Virus record (IMG/VR): IMGVR_UViG_3300043449_001732
Location: 1 to 64,000 of that record
Strand: one strand, 5' to 3'
From: a virus
DNA length: 64,000 bases
Part shown: positions 23,274 to 30,511 of the stretch, piece after piece
Layout: every line of letters begins with the position of its first letter
Position numbering within the stretch: position 1 is the first letter of the stretch
Position numbers and translations under genes: made by a program
Notes under the pieces: generated by a model
The model's database searches: none
What the model was told of the DNA's origin: nothing
The model's input: the letters and a program-made list of their open reading frames with translations, nothing else

Positions 23274-23300
23274 AGGACCAGAGATTAACTCCCTGGTCCT
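23274..23300 (+). promoter_or_regulatory. Hairpin covering the ribosome site of the next gene
   Basis: Perfect 8-bp stem AGGACCAG/CTGGTCCT with an 11-base loop, ending one base before the ATG at 23302. It has no U-run. It could lower translation of that gene relative to the highly expressed gene upstream, or mark an RNA end. Confidence 0.6.
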
Positions 23301-23301
23301 T

Positions 23302-23712
23302 ATGTTGTATCAGCACAGAAAAACAGGCGCTCGCGTCAAAGTTGTAAGTGAGTTCGATAACGGTGATTGGTTCATGGTTGAAGACCAGGACGGACGCCTT
23401 TACACTGCCTACAAAAGCGAGTTACTGCCTGACGAGACAGCCACTAAAACGGTAAAAACTCTTCAGGTAAAAGATAAAGCCGCAAAAGAAGAGCCCCGTG
23501 CTTTTCCTCCTGACAATCGTTTGAATATTAATTCCGCTACCGCCCAAATGATCGCTGATCACATTAAGGGTATCGGTCTTAAAACTGCCCGAGAAATCAA
23601 GGATCTACAGATGTCTTTATCGGGTGAGCGATTCAATAACTTGGAGCAACTCAAACAGATTAAAAGAGTGGACTGGGGAGCAGTTCTTGCGGCTGATCTG
23701 ATTCGAGTTTGA
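23302..23712 (+). CDS. Helix-hairpin-helix protein, 136 aa
   Basis: N-terminal ~45 residues resemble a small beta-barrel (RVKVVSEFDNGDWFMVEDQD). Residues ~72-125 form a helix-hairpin-helix unit: LNINSATAQMIADHIKGIG with the GIG hairpin, then a basic helix and FNNLEQLKQIKRV, like ComEA-type DNA-binding domains. A head-tail connector or DNA-end-binding virion protein is plausible. A strong terminator follows. Confidence 0.75.
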   Translation: MLYQHRKTGARVKVVSEFDNGDWFMVEDQDGRLYTAYKSELLPDETATKTVKTLQVKDKAAKEEPRAFPPDNRLNINSATAQMIADHIKGIGLKTAREIKDLQMSLSGERFNNLEQLKQIKRVDWGAVLAADLIRV

Positions 23713-23722
23713 TAAACAAAGT

Positions 23723-23752
23723 AAACCCCTGGGAAACCAGGGGTTTTTATTT
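23723..23752 (+). terminator. Intrinsic terminator of the capsid transcription unit
   Basis: Ten-base stem AAACCCCTGG/CCAGGGGTTT capped by a GAAA tetraloop, followed by T-rich sequence (TTATTTT). Confidence 0.9.
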
Positions 23753-23778
23753 TAAAATTAATACAATGCTTAGTTGAT

Positions 23779-24477
23779 ATGGGCCAGAAATATTACTTTG
23801 GAACAATTGGTTCCACAGGGACTTCAACTGGTCCTCATGGGCACTTCTATGTCAAAGACTTGGCATCTAACAAATACATTGACCCTGGCACCATCAAGAG
23901 TCGCCTGACGGGCTTTCGTGTAGGCGAAAAGGAAATCCCTTTAATCACTGCAAATCAACAAGGGCAATTAGATTTAAATCCCGCTGCTGGCTTAACACTT
24001 ACTTCTAAGTATGGGCCAAGGGCTCAGCCAACGGCAGGGGCATCTACTTTTCACCAGGGCTGGGATCTCGCTGGACCCGAAGGAACACAGCTTAAGTATG
24101 TCTCTGACGGTGGTACGTATGCACCTAAACAAAACCAAGGTGGCTACGGTAATCTTGGCACTTTCATTACGCCTGATCAACGATATGAGATTGGTGTTGG
24201 CCACTTAAAAGACTTGGGGCAGCAAGCTGCAGGCGCACGTTCTACTGCACCTAAGCCGACCGCAAGCACACCATCCAGTGATGCGGCGCTTGAGATGCTT
24301 AAGTCTTTATTTTCAGGAGCACAGAAACCTGAAGAAAAGCAACAGAACCTTGCTGAGCAATTGCTAGGACAGACACTAGGTGATCTACTCACTGGCGCCG
24401 CCAAACGAAAAGCAAGTACGTTTGACCCATACGAAGGTTACACAATTGATTCAAGCGTCTTGGATCAGTTTGCGTGA
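23779..24477 (+). CDS. Circularly permuted M23-type peptidase, 232 aa
   Basis: Zn metallopeptidase that would cut peptidoglycan cross-links, probably virion-borne. All M23 active-site elements are present but in rotated order. The HxH strand that normally ends the domain comes first: STGTSTGPHGHFYV (His20, His22). Then follow KYGPRAQPTAG, the HxxxD motif FHQGWDLAG (His92, Asp96), GGYGN and VGHL (His142). Normal order is HxxxD, then HL, then PHLHF. The C-terminus (150-232) is a Pro/Ser linker plus helices. Confidence 0.75.
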   Translation: MGQKYYFGTIGSTGTSTGPHGHFYVKDLASNKYIDPGTIKSRLTGFRVGEKEIPLITANQQGQLDLNPAAGLTLTSKYGPRAQPTAGASTFHQGWDLAGPEGTQLKYVSDGGTYAPKQNQGGYGNLGTFITPDQRYEIGVGHLKDLGQQAAGARSTAPKPTASTPSSDAALEMLKSLFSGAQKPEEKQQNLAEQLLGQTLGDLLTGAAKRKASTFDPYEGYTIDSSVLDQFA

Positions 24478-24488
24478 TTTTATGCATT

Positions 24489-24497
24489 TATAATTGA
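24489..24497 (+). promoter_or_regulatory. TATAATTGA motif, candidate late promoter
   Basis: About 20 bases before the GTG start at 24517. One of six matches to TATAATTRA in front of rightward genes or RNAs. Confidence 0.5.
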
Positions 24498-24516
24498 ATA
24501 ACAAAGGGAAGTAGAA

Positions 24517-24978
24517 GTGCAATTATCGGATTTCGATAAAAGCAAAGTCAGGTACCATTTGGGGTATTTCACCGTATCTGTTCCAGCGGGTGACTACGCT
24601 CGCCTGGAAGAGGCGATGAATACCATTCCCGACTCTTATTTCTACGATAAAATTTCTATTCAACTTGGTCGGTGCGACACAGCTGAAAAGAAAACAGAAG
24701 TAGCCACTTCGCCCTCTACGCGACTCGAAAGTATTGCGGGTGACGTGGATCGTACGATTCGCTCTAGCAATGCCAAAGAAGCGTTAAAGGTTTGGGATGA
24801 GATCTATCTCTACGAAACCAATAGGTTGGCGCAGATTCTTTATGTGCCCAACTATAAAGATCCGTTCCAGGCTCGTTATAGATACGAACGCTCTGGCGCA
24901 GAATTCATCCAGGCTTTACCTGGACCTGCCGACGTTTCCGTAGGCACCCGTATTTACTTACATGAGGCTTGGCGCTAA
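24517..24978 (+). CDS. Hypothetical late protein, 153 aa
   Basis: Not recognised. GTG start behind AGGGAAG. Compact mixed alpha/beta protein (VRYHLGYFTVSVPAGDYARL) of a size typical for head-tail connectors, and placed where those occur, but no motif supports it. Stop overlaps the next start (TAATG). Confidence 0.7.
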   Translation: MQLSDFDKSKVRYHLGYFTVSVPAGDYARLEEAMNTIPDSYFYDKISIQLGRCDTAEKKTEVATSPSTRLESIAGDVDRTIRSSNAKEALKVWDEIYLYETNRLAQILYVPNYKDPFQARYRYERSGAEFIQALPGPADVSVGTRIYLHEAWR

Positions 24979-25859
24979 TGTCTTTACTTAATAGGCTTCT
25001 TCCCCCGCCCTTAACAAATCCTCTCCTGCAAGGATTAGGTAATGAATTGCGCTATGCCGGTGGACAGCTGTTGCAAGGGCGCACTCCTTATGCAAAACCT
25101 GCAGTGGGCTCGATTCCTCCTAGTGCTAATGGGGAATCTTATCGTCGTGCCGAACTGCGCTTAGGTGACGCTGCCAAAGCAGGTGGTGGTGGCGGGGGCG
25201 GTGGAAACGCTGGATATTCAACGTCTTTTGGCGCCCAGCAAGGCGGTTACTCTCCTGCTGCAGAGCGTGCATATCAGCAGGAAGTCTCACGCGTTGCCCA
25301 GCTGACCGCACAAGATCCAGAACTTCAGCGTTACGAAAAGGCTCGCAAAGAGGCAGTTACTGCTGGCCCTGGTTCTGCCGCTGAGCAATCTGCAGAAGAT
25401 ATGGGAATGCAGATGTGGGCAAAAGCCAATCCCAAACTTGCAGCAAAAGTTAAACCTGGCCAAGCCGGTTACGATGCAATCCAACGTACTATTGGGGCGG
25501 GTCAAATGGGCTCTCCCATGAACTTCCCATTTGATAACAGCTCCCCCCTTGGTACGACACCTCCCGTTTCCCCAGAATCGTATGGTGTTGCAAAGGTTGC
25601 CCAAGGTTTAGGTCTCTCACCTTTACCTGCAAATTCTTTTGCAGGAGCTTCTGCAGCACCTTATGCAGGGTTTAATCAAGGCCAAACTTTACAGAGTGCT
25701 CCCCTCGGCATGCCGACTGAGATGCCAAGTGCTTCTTATGCTGGTGCAACGGGCCTACAGCCTGTAGGGTCTGAGCTTCCGAAGTTTGATCCCAAGGGTG
25801 CAGAAGCTCAAAAGCTTCTTGAAATGTTTAAAGACTCTATCTTTTCTACTCAAAAGTAA
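24978..25859 (+). CDS. Hypothetical late protein, Gly-rich, 293 aa
   Basis: Not recognised. Amphipathic N-terminus (MSLLNRLLPPPLTNPLLQGL), a run of nine Gly within a GGGGGGGGN linker near residue 75, a charged helix near 110-150, and a Pro/Ser/Ala-rich low-complexity C-terminal half. Probably a flexible structural or assembly protein. Confidence 0.7.
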   Translation: MSLLNRLLPPPLTNPLLQGLGNELRYAGGQLLQGRTPYAKPAVGSIPPSANGESYRRAELRLGDAAKAGGGGGGGGNAGYSTSFGAQQGGYSPAAERAYQQEVSRVAQLTAQDPELQRYEKARKEAVTAGPGSAAEQSAEDMGMQMWAKANPKLAAKVKPGQAGYDAIQRTIGAGQMGSPMNFPFDNSSPLGTTPPVSPESYGVAKVAQGLGLSPLPANSFAGASAAPYAGFNQGQTLQSAPLGMPTEMPSASYAGATGLQPVGSELPKFDPKGAEAQKLLEMFKDSIFSTQK

Positions 25860-25944
25860 TTCTCTGGCATTGCAAGGCATGTAAGCCCAGCCAACTGGAC
25901 ACAGATCTTTGATCTACGGGGGCCAGTGTTGTTGCTTTAAAACC

Positions 25945-26061
25945 ATGATTCTTTGTCCTAAGTTTGTTAAACGTACTTTGACCTATTTGGCTACGGCCCT
26001 TTCGCTGCAAACCGTATTCATTCCTGGTCTCAAAGCAAGTTCAAACTGGGTAGGAGAATAA
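25945..26061 (+). CDS. Possible 38-aa secreted or membrane peptide
   Basis: Small frame in the 212-base gap before the lysozyme gene. It has a signal-peptide layout: basic start (CPKFVKRTLTYLATALSLQ), hydrophobic core, GLKASS as a possible cleavage site. No strong ribosome site. The rest of the gap shows nothing clear. Confidence 0.35.
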   Translation: MILCPKFVKRTLTYLATALSLQTVFIPGLKASSNWVGE

Positions 26062-26071
26062 GAGCATCATC

Positions 26072-26767
26072 ATGAATGAACGCCAGCTACTGGAACAAAA
26101 AGTCAAAAGCCCAAGCGTGCAGAATGCATTGCGAGTTCTTCGCTTTGCAGAAGGCACCGAAAGGAATGGTCCCGATTCCTATCGGGTCATGTTTGGCGGT
26201 GGCTTGGCGCCAGACCTAAAGCGTCATCCCGACAGGGTTATTAACACCGGTGGGTATGCAAGTTCTGCCGCTGGTGCTTATCAGTTCTTGACGCCAAGCT
26301 GGCAGTCACATGCCAGTGCTCTAGGGCTTCAAGACTTCAGTGCTGCCAACCAAGATATTGCGGCAACCCGTGCGATGCGTAATCGCCTGATGCCCATTGG
26401 TGGCTTGGCTACCCTTGAGAAAGAAGGGTTTAGTCCTCGCGTATCAGCAGCCCTTGCTCCAGAGTGGGCATCTCTTCCTACGGAAACTGGTAGAAGCTAT
26501 TACGGGCAGCCTGTCAAAAAACTTTCTGAATTACAGAAAGTTTATGGTCAGACTGTACAACCGACTACACAAGCTTCAACCCCTTCACCGGAAACTGCAA
26601 AAGCAGTAGAGAAAGGCAATTCACTTGCCGATGCGTTGCTTGGGTATGTTCTCAAGAACAGTCTCAGTGCAGGCGTCACGAATGCAACGATGTCTCCGGA
26701 AGATCTCCTAAAGGCGTCAAATCCATATAATCTGACTCCGCTTGACGCCATGAGGATGTTTGAGTAA
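26072..26767 (+). CDS. GH104-like lysozyme domain protein, 231 aa
   Basis: Residues ~15-160 match the lambda-endolysin-like (GH104) muramidase pattern: catalytic Glu27 in LRFAEGT, then MFGGGLAPD, HPDRVI, SSAAGAYQFLTPSWQ, LGLQDFSAANQD. Lambda R has the same order of blocks (SEGTD, VGGELFTD, STGAGRYQL). The C-terminal ~70 residues are a linker plus helix, not part of the enzyme. Placed among tail genes, so probably a virion-associated cell-wall hydrolase rather than the lysis endolysin. Confidence 0.8.
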   Translation: MNERQLLEQKVKSPSVQNALRVLRFAEGTERNGPDSYRVMFGGGLAPDLKRHPDRVINTGGYASSAAGAYQFLTPSWQSHASALGLQDFSAANQDIAATRAMRNRLMPIGGLATLEKEGFSPRVSAALAPEWASLPTETGRSYYGQPVKKLSELQKVYGQTVQPTTQASTPSPETAKAVEKGNSLADALLGYVLKNSLSAGVTNATMSPEDLLKASNPYNLTPLDAMRMFE

Positions 26768-27093
26768 TGGCAAGTCTCAAAAACCGACAAACTTATCTCG
26801 GTGCAGATTACACCCCTGGGGAGGTATCTGAACTGCTTAAGGGAGAGCGCTACACATCCTTTGGTGATCTCCCTTATTCTTTTGGTGGCCTGATCGGCAA
26901 GGATCAGCCAACATACACAAGTGTTGGCTTTGATCGCTTGAGTAAGTTCAAGTCGGAACAGAAGGATCCTGGGAGCATGTTCCAGCGTTTCCTTGCGTTG
27001 CAAAATAACCCCACGTCTTTAGTTGAAAGCAAAATGCGCTTGCCGGCGGGTTTCAACCAGGCTTATAACTTAGCTGCATCGGCAAGTTTTTGA
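26767..27093 (+). CDS. Hypothetical late protein, 108 aa
   Basis: Not recognised. Starts within the preceding stop (TAATG), so co-translated with the lysozyme-like protein. Aromatic-rich, with GADYTPGEVSELLKGERYTS and FDRLSKFKSEQKDPG segments. May be a tail-tip accessory. Confidence 0.7.
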   Translation: MASLKNRQTYLGADYTPGEVSELLKGERYTSFGDLPYSFGGLIGKDQPTYTSVGFDRLSKFKSEQKDPGSMFQRFLALQNNPTSLVESKMRLPAGFNQAYNLAASASF

Positions 27094-27164
27094 CCGTAGC
27101 ACTTAAAAGTTGCTTGAGCTAGAATTCTTTTAACAAGGATTTTCAAGGCTGAAGGAGTAGGTAA

Positions 27165-27950
27165 TTGAGCTCGACATCCACGAATAAGCAGCCCCTGCTT
27201 GTTGATCGTCCTTTATTTGATACCGTACGAGTCACGACTCAAACGGTAGGCAGTGCTGCAACCAATACTTTGTTTGTGCAAGGTGGTCAGGCACCGTCTA
27301 TCCTCGTGGACATGGACGCCGAATTAAGCGAAGATAATAACAGTGGTGGTGTCGTTGACTCAATTACCATTACACGTAACGACTTCTACCGTTCTCCCGA
27401 TTACACAGTAAATACAACTACCTCTGGCACGCCCATTTCGCTTGTCAGTGGACAGATTGTTTTAATTACAGCAACCGGTTCCTTGACAGGTGGCGGTGCA
27501 CCCTTCAGTGGCTATGGGTATTACACCTACACAGGGGCAGCTACCCTCACTGGAATCAACACTGCACTTAACTATTCCGGTGGCACTGCATCGGGCTTCG
27601 CCTACAACGGTGTTGCCTACGGTTATCAGCAAGCTGCAACCTTTGTGTTTTACCAGACGCGTGGCACAACGACTCCGATTCCTGGTTCTGGTGATTACAG
27701 AATTGTTTTTGCAAAAACGCTTCCTGCTGGCAGTGGCACGATTGATTGTTCTGACGTGATGCCTCAGCTTGCAGTGCCAAATGTAAGCGCTGGTAACGCC
27801 AATGGGCTAGGCCCCACGGCTCCGCTGCGCAATAAAGGCATCTACCTGGAGCGGGGTGACCGACTTTACGTGGGTGTATTCCCTGATGGTCCCAATAGTT
27901 CTGGCTATATTCCTGGCGTGCACGTTGTTGCACAGGGTGGCTTTTTCTAA
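27165..27950 (+). CDS. Beta-rich virion protein, 261 aa
   Basis: Not recognised. Dominated by Thr/Ser/Gly/Val beta strands (VVDSITITRNDFYRSPDYT) with no helices of note, as in receptor-binding or tail-sheath-like decoration proteins. TTG start at 27165 behind GGAGTAGG. A similar overall style is seen in the 60486-61805 protein. Confidence 0.65.
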   Translation: MSSTSTNKQPLLVDRPLFDTVRVTTQTVGSAATNTLFVQGGQAPSILVDMDAELSEDNNSGGVVDSITITRNDFYRSPDYTVNTTTSGTPISLVSGQIVLITATGSLTGGGAPFSGYGYYTYTGAATLTGINTALNYSGGTASGFAYNGVAYGYQQAATFVFYQTRGTTTPIPGSGDYRIVFAKTLPAGSGTIDCSDVMPQLAVPNVSAGNANGLGPTAPLRNKGIYLERGDRLYVGVFPDGPNSSGYIPGVHVVAQGGFF

Positions 27951-27953
27951 GGC

Positions 27954-29513
27954 ATGTCTCCCAAAGGGGGCGATAAATTTGGATCTTTTGTTAAAGCAAG
28001 TGACGCTGATCCTTTTCGCCTAAAACCAATTACAACAGAGTTTTCCGCTGGTGGCGTACCGAACTCACTCACGGTCGTCAACAGAGAATCTGCATGGTCT
28101 AGATGGCGCCGTGGCTACGAAATTGCCACCGCATGTTTCTATGACAACGCATATGAATACCCGTTTAGCTACGTAATTCCAGTCCCAGCTGGGACACCTG
28201 CTTCTGTTGCTGCAGCACAACCGACAATCCCTGGCACATTCATCGGGTTTCCAACTACCAACAAAGAGTTTGGAATGCATTGGGCAGGGACCCGCTTGGC
28301 TGGATCTCTTAGGTGCGACAACCTGGTTGATCGAACTACTGGCACCAGGCTTTACATTGAAATGGTGACGGAGGATTCATCGTACTGGTACGTCAAGCTG
28401 GCCGGTAATTGGAGCACCAGCAATCCACTACCCCCGCCGTTCTACGTGGCCCTTCCAGGCGTTCCTAACGGCCTCAGAGCGATCAACGGGGAGATCCTGG
28501 AGGACCGCGTCATCACCGTTAACGCGCCTCCAATTACCAAAGATACAATTGATCCCACAACTCAAAAGCGTTATGGCTATATACAGGCAGTCATTGTTGA
28601 AACATTTCCATTCACTGGTATTTTGAAGCTTCGTAAGGCGGGTTCAGTTGAAGCAACCCCAGATGCAAACCTTGTTACTCCAGCGACCAAAGGACCAACG
28701 CCAAATAGATATCTAATTACAGGCGCAAGATACTGTTGCTCTTGTCAGGATTTTTCAAGGCGTGACTATACGTTTATGCAAATGCTGGGTGATAAGCCAA
28801 AACGTTTATTTCCAAGGGTAAGTATTGCATCTGTTAAGCCTGGACGATATGAAAAAACAAAGCTAAATGGACGTTTGGACAATAGCGCCATGACAAGTGC
28901 AACGGTAAATCGAAAGATGGATATTATTGCACCTAGTTCTCAGTATACGGTTCCTCCTGAAATCAACACCATATCAACAGTAGAGCCAGGTGCCACAAGG
29001 GATTTTCCTGGAGTATTCCGCGACTTTGGCGCTACCTACACAAGAAGCACAGCAGATCCTTTCATCCCTGGCTCCAGGGCAGAAGGCATGCCTTTATATA
29101 ATGACTATTCTTCAAGCAATGGTCAGATAACATCAATCACTGACTTTTGGTCTCCATTGCTTGATGAGATGCGTTACTGCAAGCATATCTACGCCATGAA
29201 GTTTGGCGAAGGTAGCTTTCCGCCAGAGCCGTCGGACTTCCCTGTGGAACAAGGGAGTATGGCTGCATGGGAGCAAAAACTCGTTGACAAAACTGAAAAC
29301 GAGCAGCAAGAGTTAATGGCAGCCGATCTTTCTCGTCGCTCTTTATCCATGATGGATGTGCCGCCATACAACTGTCAGTCACCCATGATGATGCCAATGA
29401 TGCAAAAGCTGTTTAATATTCCAGCCAACTTTGTAATGATGCAAGGTTTTACAATGTATGACAAGGATGGAACAGCATACAAGCCATCCCTGGGCCAATT
29501 ACCAGCATCGTAA
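27954..29513 (+). CDS. Large virion protein, 519 aa
   Basis: Not recognised. Starts three bases after the previous stop. Mixed beta-rich sequence with many aromatic and Pro residues, a Cys cluster (RYCCSCQDF) near residues 260-266, and Met-rich C-terminal segments (SPMMMPMMQKLF). Position between adhesin-like and small tail genes suggests a tail component. Confidence 0.7.
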   Translation: MSPKGGDKFGSFVKASDADPFRLKPITTEFSAGGVPNSLTVVNRESAWSRWRRGYEIATACFYDNAYEYPFSYVIPVPAGTPASVAAAQPTIPGTFIGFPTTNKEFGMHWAGTRLAGSLRCDNLVDRTTGTRLYIEMVTEDSSYWYVKLAGNWSTSNPLPPPFYVALPGVPNGLRAINGEILEDRVITVNAPPITKDTIDPTTQKRYGYIQAVIVETFPFTGILKLRKAGSVEATPDANLVTPATKGPTPNRYLITGARYCCSCQDFSRRDYTFMQMLGDKPKRLFPRVSIASVKPGRYEKTKLNGRLDNSAMTSATVNRKMDIIAPSSQYTVPPEINTISTVEPGATRDFPGVFRDFGATYTRSTADPFIPGSRAEGMPLYNDYSSSNGQITSITDFWSPLLDEMRYCKHIYAMKFGEGSFPPEPSDFPVEQGSMAAWEQKLVDKTENEQQELMAADLSRRSLSMMDVPPYNCQSPMMMPMMQKLFNIPANFVMMQGFTMYDKDGTAYKPSLGQLPAS

Positions 29514-29743
29514 TGACAACACCGAACTTTGGAGATGTTGTAGACAGTGCTTTTATTTACTCCGCAGAGCAAGATGATGTACGTAAGTACGGCTTCAGTG
29601 ATATCCAGGTAAGCGGTCGCCCTACCATCTATCACGCAGGAGATGTCGTACACCTGCCTTATGTGTCTGGTGAGATATCAACAATAGAAGCTGTGGGTCT
29701 TGCCTGGTCTGGTTATGTGAATGGCATCCCACCAGAAGAATAG
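29513..29743 (+). CDS. Hypothetical late protein, 76 aa
   Basis: Not recognised. ATG overlaps the upstream stop (TAATG). Beta-rich with Asp/Val/Tyr (SDIQVSGRPTIYHAGDVVHL). Last gene of the rightward unit before the HTH gene. Confidence 0.7.
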   Translation: MTTPNFGDVVDSAFIYSAEQDDVRKYGFSDIQVSGRPTIYHAGDVVHLPYVSGEISTIEAVGLAWSGYVNGIPPEE

Positions 29744-29753
29744 ATAAAATAAA

Positions 29754-29772
29754 AGCCCCGTCAACGCGGGGC
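29754..29772 (-). terminator. Bidirectional-looking terminator between convergent genes
   Basis: AGCCCCG/CGGGGCT stem; on the minus strand it is followed by TTTTATTTTAT and ends the 29794-30012 gene. It may also stop the rightward unit. Confidence 0.75.
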
Positions 29773-29793
29773 TCATGTACTCAAGTGTGTTTA

Positions 29794-30012
29794 TCACACA
29801 GCCAGGGGTTGTTTTTCAAGCTTATCAAGGCGCTTGCGGACAGCAGCAACATTCCAACGATAGCTATCCCTGGAACGGGTTTCAGGAAAAGCAGCGTAGT
29901 GGGGGCCAAGCTTCAGAGTGCCGTCGTCGCGGTACTGGAAGAGGGTCTTGCGGTCAATACCGAGGAGTTCTTCCACACGTTGCGCGGAGACCCATCCAGG
30001 GTGCTTAGCCAT
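29794..30012 (-). CDS. Excisionase-like winged helix-turn-helix protein, 72 aa
   Basis: VSAQRVEELLGIDRKTLFQYR with a following RDSYRWNVAAVRKRLD is the helix-turn-helix pattern of MerR/Xis-type DNA-binding proteins ('..sa..va..LGi....l..yr..G.l....'). Likely a transcription regulator or excisionase-type factor; no integrase is seen. A leftward single gene with its own terminator inside the late block. Confidence 0.75.
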   Translation of the reverse strand: MAKHPGWVSAQRVEELLGIDRKTLFQYRDDGTLKLGPHYAAFPETRSRDSYRWNVAAVRKRLDKLEKQPLAV

Positions 30013-30147
30013 GGCTCAAGAAGCTGTCTACGCCATAAGCTTATCAGCCGTCAAGAGGCCGTCAACAGCTTTAATAAAGTCTTTATCTCTTTATTTTCTC
30101 TTTGAAAAGTGAGGTGAAATTAAAATAGATTAACAGCACACAAGAGC

Positions 30148-30510
30148 ATGTTCAATTGCGAACAGGAACCCCTCGCCCTGCTCATTGAATTAACTCCGAA
30201 GCTCGCTAAAAAACGTTACCGCCAATCCATATACGATGCCTGGGATTCAAAATGTGCTTATTGCGAAGAAGTTGCTACTTCCCTAGACCACATAATCCCA
30301 AGGTTTAAATCTGGGTCTAGCAATAGAAATAATCTTGTGCCTGCATGTAGCAGGTGCAACACTTCCAAGGCCAGTACTAAGGTGAATGAGTGGTTTGAAA
30401 AACAAGAATTTTTTACACAAGCTAAGATGGATAGAATCAACTCTTGGATTAAGCAAGAACCTATCGACGTTTTTGTTTACCAGGTAGATACTTTATCGGT
30501 GGCGGTTTGA
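30148..30510 (+). CDS. HNH endonuclease, 120 aa
   Basis: Nuclease that nicks or cuts DNA, probably a free-standing homing enzyme. HNH core: CAYCEEVATSLDHIIPRFKS (zinc-binding Cys pair, catalytic His in LDHI), N-N-L, then CSRCN, the second Cys pair. Short N-terminal helix before it. Sits between two structural genes whose products are unrelated to it. Confidence 0.85.
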   Translation: MFNCEQEPLALLIELTPKLAKKRYRQSIYDAWDSKCAYCEEVATSLDHIIPRFKSGSSNRNNLVPACSRCNTSKASTKVNEWFEKQEFFTQAKMDRINSWIKQEPIDVFVYQVDTLSVAV

Positions 30511-30511
30511 C

